A DNA stretch of 64,000 bases from Parapedobacter indicus (GTDB lineage Bacteria > Bacteroidota > Bacteroidia > Sphingobacteriales > Sphingobacteriaceae): positions 284,392 to 348,391 of the forward strand of contig NZ_FOQO01000009.1 of the NCBI RefSeq assembly GCF_900113765.1, read 5' to 3'. The position numbers and the translations under genes were made by a program. A model generated the notes under the pieces. That model was not told where the DNA came from, ran no database searches, and was given only the letters and a program-made list of their open reading frames with translations. Numbering within the stretch: the stretch's first letter is position 1; the number at the start of each line of letters is the position of its first letter. Below are positions 60,863 to 64,000 of the stretch, one piece after another.

Positions 60863-61432
60863 TTATTTCTTAGCACTCACTTTGGGTGCTACTGTTAGAA
60901 ACATCCGCTTTCCTTCCAATTTTGGAAGCAGTTCCACTTTACCATATTCTTCCAGCGCTTGAGCAAAACGCAGCAATAGAATCTCCCCCTGCTCTTTATA
61001 TACAATTGCCCGACCTTTAAAATGTACATAAGCGCGTACTTTTTCGCCTGCTTCCAGAAATTTGATCGCATGCTTGAGCTTAAACTCGAAGTCGTGATCA
61101 TTCGTATTGGGTCCAAAGCGAATTTCCTTGATCACCGTTTGTTTGGCGTTCGCCTTGATCTCCTTCTGCTTTTTCTTCTGTTCGTAGATGAACTTGCTGT
61201 AGTCGATGATCCGGCAAACCGGGGGGGTAGCATTTGGCGAAATCTCTACTAAATCCAGTTCCAATTCGTCGGCCAACTCCAATGCCTTACGCGTTGGGAA
61301 TATCCCTTGTTCTACATTTTCGCCCACCAATCGCACTTCCGGTACTCGGATGTTTTCATTAATACGATGTTCTGGCTCCTTTTTCTTAAACGGAGGTCTC
61401 GGGCCTCTGAATCCTGGTCTATTTAATGCCAA
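60863..61432 (-). CDS. infC: Translation initiation factor IF-3 (TTG start)
   Basis: A 189-residue IF-3. The N-terminal part [20 protein letters not shown] is followed by [20 protein letters not shown], the linker helix, and the C-terminal domain with [20 protein letters not shown] then [13 protein letters not shown]. The N terminus carries the Bacteroidota extension [20 protein letters not shown]. No ATG is available: the codon at the expected position is TTG (61432). Non-canonical infC starts are known (AUU in E. coli) and let IF-3 repress its own synthesis. The gap to thrS is 13 bases. Confidence 0.96.
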   Translation of the reverse strand: MALNRPGFRGPRPPFKKKEPEHRINENIRVPEVRLVGENVEQGIFPTRKALELADELELDLVEISPNATPPVCRIIDYSKFIYEQKKKQKEIKANAKQTVIKEIRFGPNTNDHDFEFKLKHAIKFLEAGEKVRAYVHFKGRAIVYKEQGEILLLRFAQALEEYGKVELLPKLEGKRMFLTVAPKVSAKK

Positions 61433-61445
61433 ATGTCTAAAATAA

Positions 61446-63371
61446 TTAAACGGTTATCTCTTTTATTAACTGTTCGCTAAATTCATTTACGCTCATCGTT
61501 CCAAGGTCGCCTTGGCCGTGTTTACGAACAGAAACCGTGCCGTTTTCAGCTTCTTTTTCACCAACAATGAGCATGTATGGGATTTTTTTTAATTCTGCAT
61601 CCCTGATCTTGCGACCTACCTTCTCGTCACGCAGGTCAACCAAGCCGCGAATATCGGAATTATTGAGCGATTCCAAAAGTTTTTTTGCATATTCTTCGTA
61701 TTTTTCGGATACAGGAAGAATGATAAACTGCTCAGGTGCAAGCCACAATGGAAACTGCCCGGCACAATGCTCGATCAACACAGCGACAAAGCGCTCCAGT
61801 GACCCAAATGGAGCCCGGTGAATCATCACGGGTCGATGTTTGACGTTGTCGCTACCGGTATATTCCAGTTCAAATCGTTCGGGCAGATTGTAATCTACCT
61901 GAATAGTTCCCAATTGCCATTTACGACCCAAAGCATCTTTTACCATGAAGTCAAGTTTCGGACCGTAGAAAGCCGCCTCTCCATATTCTACGACGGTCTT
62001 TAAGCCCTTTTCCTCAGCAGCTTCAATAATATCTCTTTCTGCACGGTCCCAATTTTCGTCCGTACCGATGTATTTCGCACGGTTTTCAGGATCGCGCAAT
62101 GAAATTTGAGCGATGTAGTCGTCGAAGCCCAACGCGCCAAACACATAAAGCACTAAATCAATTACTTTTTTAAACTCGTCTTTCACTTGGTCCGGACGGC
62201 AGAATAGGTGGGCATCGTCCTGTGTAAATCCACGTACGCGGGTCAGTCCATGCAGCTCCCCGCTCTGTTCATAGCGGTAAACCGTGCCAAACTCCGCATA
62301 GCGGATGGGCAGATCCTTGTAAGAGCGGGGTTTGGTTTTGTAGATTTCACAATGATGCGGGCAGTTCATCGGTTTCAGCAGGAACTCCTCCCCTTCTTGT
62401 GGTGTATGAATGGGCTGGAATGAATCTGCTCCGTATTTCTCATAGTGACCAGAGGTGACGTAGAGATTTTTATGCCCGATGTGCGGTGTCACCACCGGCT
62501 CATACCCCGCCTTTAACTGGGCACGCTGCATAAAGTCAATCAACTTCTGTCGTAACCGTGCTCCTTTGGGCAGCCACAAGGGAAGGCCCAATCCTACTTT
62601 TTCAGAGAAAGCAAACAACTCCAGTTCTCTTCCCAGCTTCCGGTGGTCGCGTTTTTTCGCTTCCTCGATCATGTGAAGGTAATCGGCCAATTCACCGGCC
62701 TTGGGAAAAGTCACTCCATAAATGCGGGTAAGCTGCTTCCGGCTTTCGTCGCCACGCCAATACGCTCCCGCGACATTTGTTAACTTCACTGCTTTGATAA
62801 ATCCGGTATTCGGAATATGCGGTCCACGGCATAGATCGGTAAAGTTTCCCTGGGTGTAAAACGTAATGCTTCCATCCGACAGATCCTTAATCAGATCGAG
62901 CTTATATTCATCGCCTTTTTCGGTAAAATAGGCCTCAGCTTCGGCCTTGCTCACCGGTTTACGCACATATTCGGTTTTTGCACGAGCAAGCTCGATCATC
63001 TTGTCCTCGATCTGCTTGAAATCATCGGACGAAAATTCTCGGTCACCGAAATCAACATCATAATAGAATCCGGTCTCGATAGCAGGCCCGATTCCGAATT
63101 TTGTACCGGGGTAAAGGGCTTCCAGTGCTTCGGCCATTAAGTGCGCAGACGAATGCCAGAAGGTCGACTTACCTTCCTTATCGTTCCAGGTAAGCAATCG
63201 TACGGAGGAATCCGCTTCGATCGGGCGTGAGGCATCCCAGACTTCACCGTTTACTTCTGCGGCCAACACATTGCGGGCCAAGCCTTCTGAAATGGATTGT
63301 GCGATTTCCATCGCTGTGGTCCCCTTCGCGTATTGACGCCGGGAGCCATCGGGTAGGGTAATGTGAATCAT
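61446..63371 (-). CDS. thrS: Threonyl-tRNA synthetase
   Basis: A 641-residue class II synthetase. TGS domain (1-62; [20 protein letters not shown]), editing domain (about 70-225; [20 protein letters not shown] with the HXXXH zinc-like motif), catalytic core (about 245-535; [30 protein letters not shown]) and anticodon domain (540-641; [16 protein letters not shown]). All class II motifs are intact. First gene of the thrS-infC-rpmI-rplT operon. A TATATTTG box lies at 63501-63508 on the minus strand, giving a leader of about 125 bases. Confidence 0.97.
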   Translation of the reverse strand: MIHITLPDGSRRQYAKGTTAMEIAQSISEGLARNVLAAEVNGEVWDASRPIEADSSVRLLTWNDKEGKSTFWHSSAHLMAEALEALYPGTKFGIGPAIETGFYYDVDFGDREFSSDDFKQIEDKMIELARAKTEYVRKPVSKAEAEAYFTEKGDEYKLDLIKDLSDGSITFYTQGNFTDLCRGPHIPNTGFIKAVKLTNVAGAYWRGDESRKQLTRIYGVTFPKAGELADYLHMIEEAKKRDHRKLGRELELFAFSEKVGLGLPLWLPKGARLRQKLIDFMQRAQLKAGYEPVVTPHIGHKNLYVTSGHYEKYGADSFQPIHTPQEGEEFLLKPMNCPHHCEIYKTKPRSYKDLPIRYAEFGTVYRYEQSGELHGLTRVRGFTQDDAHLFCRPDQVKDEFKKVIDLVLYVFGALGFDDYIAQISLRDPENRAKYIGTDENWDRAERDIIEAAEEKGLKTVVEYGEAAFYGPKLDFMVKDALGRKWQLGTIQVDYNLPERFELEYTGSDNVKHRPVMIHRAPFGSLERFVAVLIEHCAGQFPLWLAPEQFIILPVSEKYEEYAKKLLESLNNSDIRGLVDLRDEKVGRKIRDAELKKIPYMLIVGEKEAENGTVSVRKHGQGDLGTMSVNEFSEQLIKEITV

Positions 63372-63556
63372 TTACAAGTATGATTGAAATTATATAAAAA
63401 ATTAATAAACAGCAGATTACGATACTGCTAAATGTTGTATTGTAAATTATTAGTGAATATTTCGGTTTTTAGTACTTTATTCAGCCAATAATTACGGTCG
63501 CAAATATAGGATAATTTAAAGTTTATTATATACCTTCGTATTAGGTTTAGGTTGAA

Positions 63557-63607
63557 GCCCCAGCCCTTGGGGCGAACCCCTGTCTACGGATGGGGGTTAT
63601 TTTTTTA
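63557..63607 (+). ncRNA. Two adjacent hairpins with a T run: possible small RNA end or stand-alone terminator
   Basis: GCCCC/GGGGC (63557-63573, 7-base loop) and AACCCC/GGGGTT (63575-63598) followed by ATTTTTTTA. A box TACCTTCG (63531-63538, one mismatch to TAnnTTTG) lies about 20 bases upstream. A transcript of roughly 65 bases is possible. No upstream plus-strand gene needs this terminator. Not matched to a known RNA. Confidence 0.3.
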
Positions 63608-63646
63608 CCGATTAACGCCAACCAATGTAACATTTTTCGCCGCCGC

Positions 63647-63678
63647 TTGTATTACTAAAATATTTAGCTTTACATTTG
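63647..63678 (+). promoter_or_regulatory. Promoter of the last gene, five bases before its ATG
   Basis: TTG (63647-63649), 21 bases, TACATTTG (63671-63678), then 5 bases to the ATG at 63684. Predicts a leaderless or nearly leaderless mRNA. Confidence 0.5.
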
Positions 63679-63683
63679 TGGTT

Positions 63684-64000
63684 ATGAAAAAAATACCGGG
63701 ATTCTTCGTTACAACGAGCCTTGAAAAATATGCTAAGAAGTTCATGCTTGAAGCCTGGAATGAGCATAAGTGGATTTATGACCATATCGCTGACGAGTGG
63801 TATACACCGGAAGAATTTAAACATAAGTGGGAGCTATTGCTGACTCAATATAATACCGAAAGATACGTACTTAGGTCGCCTTTTGAGGGATGGGGAGACG
63901 CGCTGGAAAAAATTGCATTTTATGTGGAACGATCCGAAAAGCTGAAGGCCAAAATCGAGGGGTATTATGACATGGATTTGAAACGTAAAAGCCGAGGCCC
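63684..64000 (+). CDS. Hypothetical protein, 5' part (runs off the window)
   Basis: Open frame from ATG 63684 to the end of the window (105 residues, no stop). The protein starts MKKIPGFFVTTSLEKYAKKF and is rich in Trp, Tyr, Lys and Glu (WNEHKWIYDHIADEWYTPEE). No signal peptide or membrane segment is seen, and the visible part looks helical and soluble. Not recognised. The rest lies outside the window. Confidence 0.6.
   Translation, partial: MKKIPGFFVTTSLEKYAKKFMLEAWNEHKWIYDHIADEWYTPEEFKHKWELLLTQYNTERYVLRSPFEGWGDALEKIAFYVERSEKLKAKIEGYYDMDLKRKSRG

Larger units (their letters stand above)
63372..63683. other. 312-base intergenic region between divergent thrS and an unknown gene
   Basis: No protein gene. 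It holds the 130-base AT-rich thrS leader, the thrS -7 box TATATTTG (63508-63501, minus), two hairpins (63557-63573 and 63575-63598) ending in a T run, and the promoter of the next gene (TTG at 63647, TACATTTG at 63671-63678). Confidence 0.5.

Noticed and set aside
63557..63607. Assignment of the double hairpin to a known Bacteroidota RNA (for example Bacteroidales-1, a motif I recall as often lying near rplT)
   Set aside because: It lies upstream of thrS rather than downstream of rplT, and I cannot match structure or sequence by eye.
63612..63824. Minus-strand 70-codon frame at the right end
   Set aside because: It is antisense to the open plus-strand gene from 63684, which has a promoter and runs to the window end.

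Overview
The window is chromosomal DNA from a member of the Bacteroidota, most likely the Sphingobacteriaceae; the roughly 50% GC impression recalls Parapedobacter, but the genus is a guess. The signs are a DUF5916 outer-membrane protein, DUF3822 and DUF4296 proteins, the small ribosomal protein bTHX, a PorP/SprF type IX secretion protein with a giant CHU_C-type (type B) C-terminal-domain adhesin, a CarboxypepD_reg-type TonB receptor, and many TAnnTTTG (-7) promoter boxes in place of TATAAT. About fifty genes fill most of the sequence on both strands. I saw no rRNA, tRNA, CRISPR array or intact insertion sequence.

Layout. 1-9 kb is core: the end of a DUF5916 gene, a UbiD-type decarboxylase, SMC, an AraC/DJ-1 regulator, an orphan gene, bTHX and RlmB. 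9-24.5 kb is the accessory region, read leftward: a 46-residue membrane protein, a 3750-residue mosaic adhesin, PorP/SprF and a membrane TPR/LuxR-type regulator. Between these lie decayed pieces: a YDG-type adhesin domain behind a second copy of the operon's promoter, an MBG/Ig-type domain fragment, and a Crp/Fnr remnant. 24.5-39 kb holds ornithine aminotransferase, a putative glycosidase, DinB, DoxX, MFS, TetR, nitroreductase, a DsbA-like protein, a lipoprotein superoxide dismutase, PyrE, NUDIX, CoaD, RsmD, DUF3822 and a RecD-like helicase. 39-48 kb has three APC permeases around a membrane pyrophosphatase, an exported methyltransferase-fold protein and a secreted nuclease. 48-64 kb has a TonB receptor, MgtC, MutS2, a YggS-GNAT-DUF3298-aspartokinase-thioredoxin run, GAPDH, the thrS-infC-rpmI-rplT translation operon, and the start of an unknown gene.

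The most interesting part is the adhesin cassette. Its promoter has two TGTAACGC direct repeats 12 bp apart just upstream of the expected -33 position. The same arrangement occurs again about 14.5 kb away, directly behind the TPR/LuxR regulator gene, in front of a dead small ORF and a frameshifted adhesin fragment. This points to a once-duplicated, co-regulated adhesin operon of which one copy has decayed. A separate signal is that several genes have their TAnnTTTG box only 3-7 nt before the start codon, which predicts leaderless or nearly leaderless mRNAs. All calls rest on reading the sequence; no database search was run.
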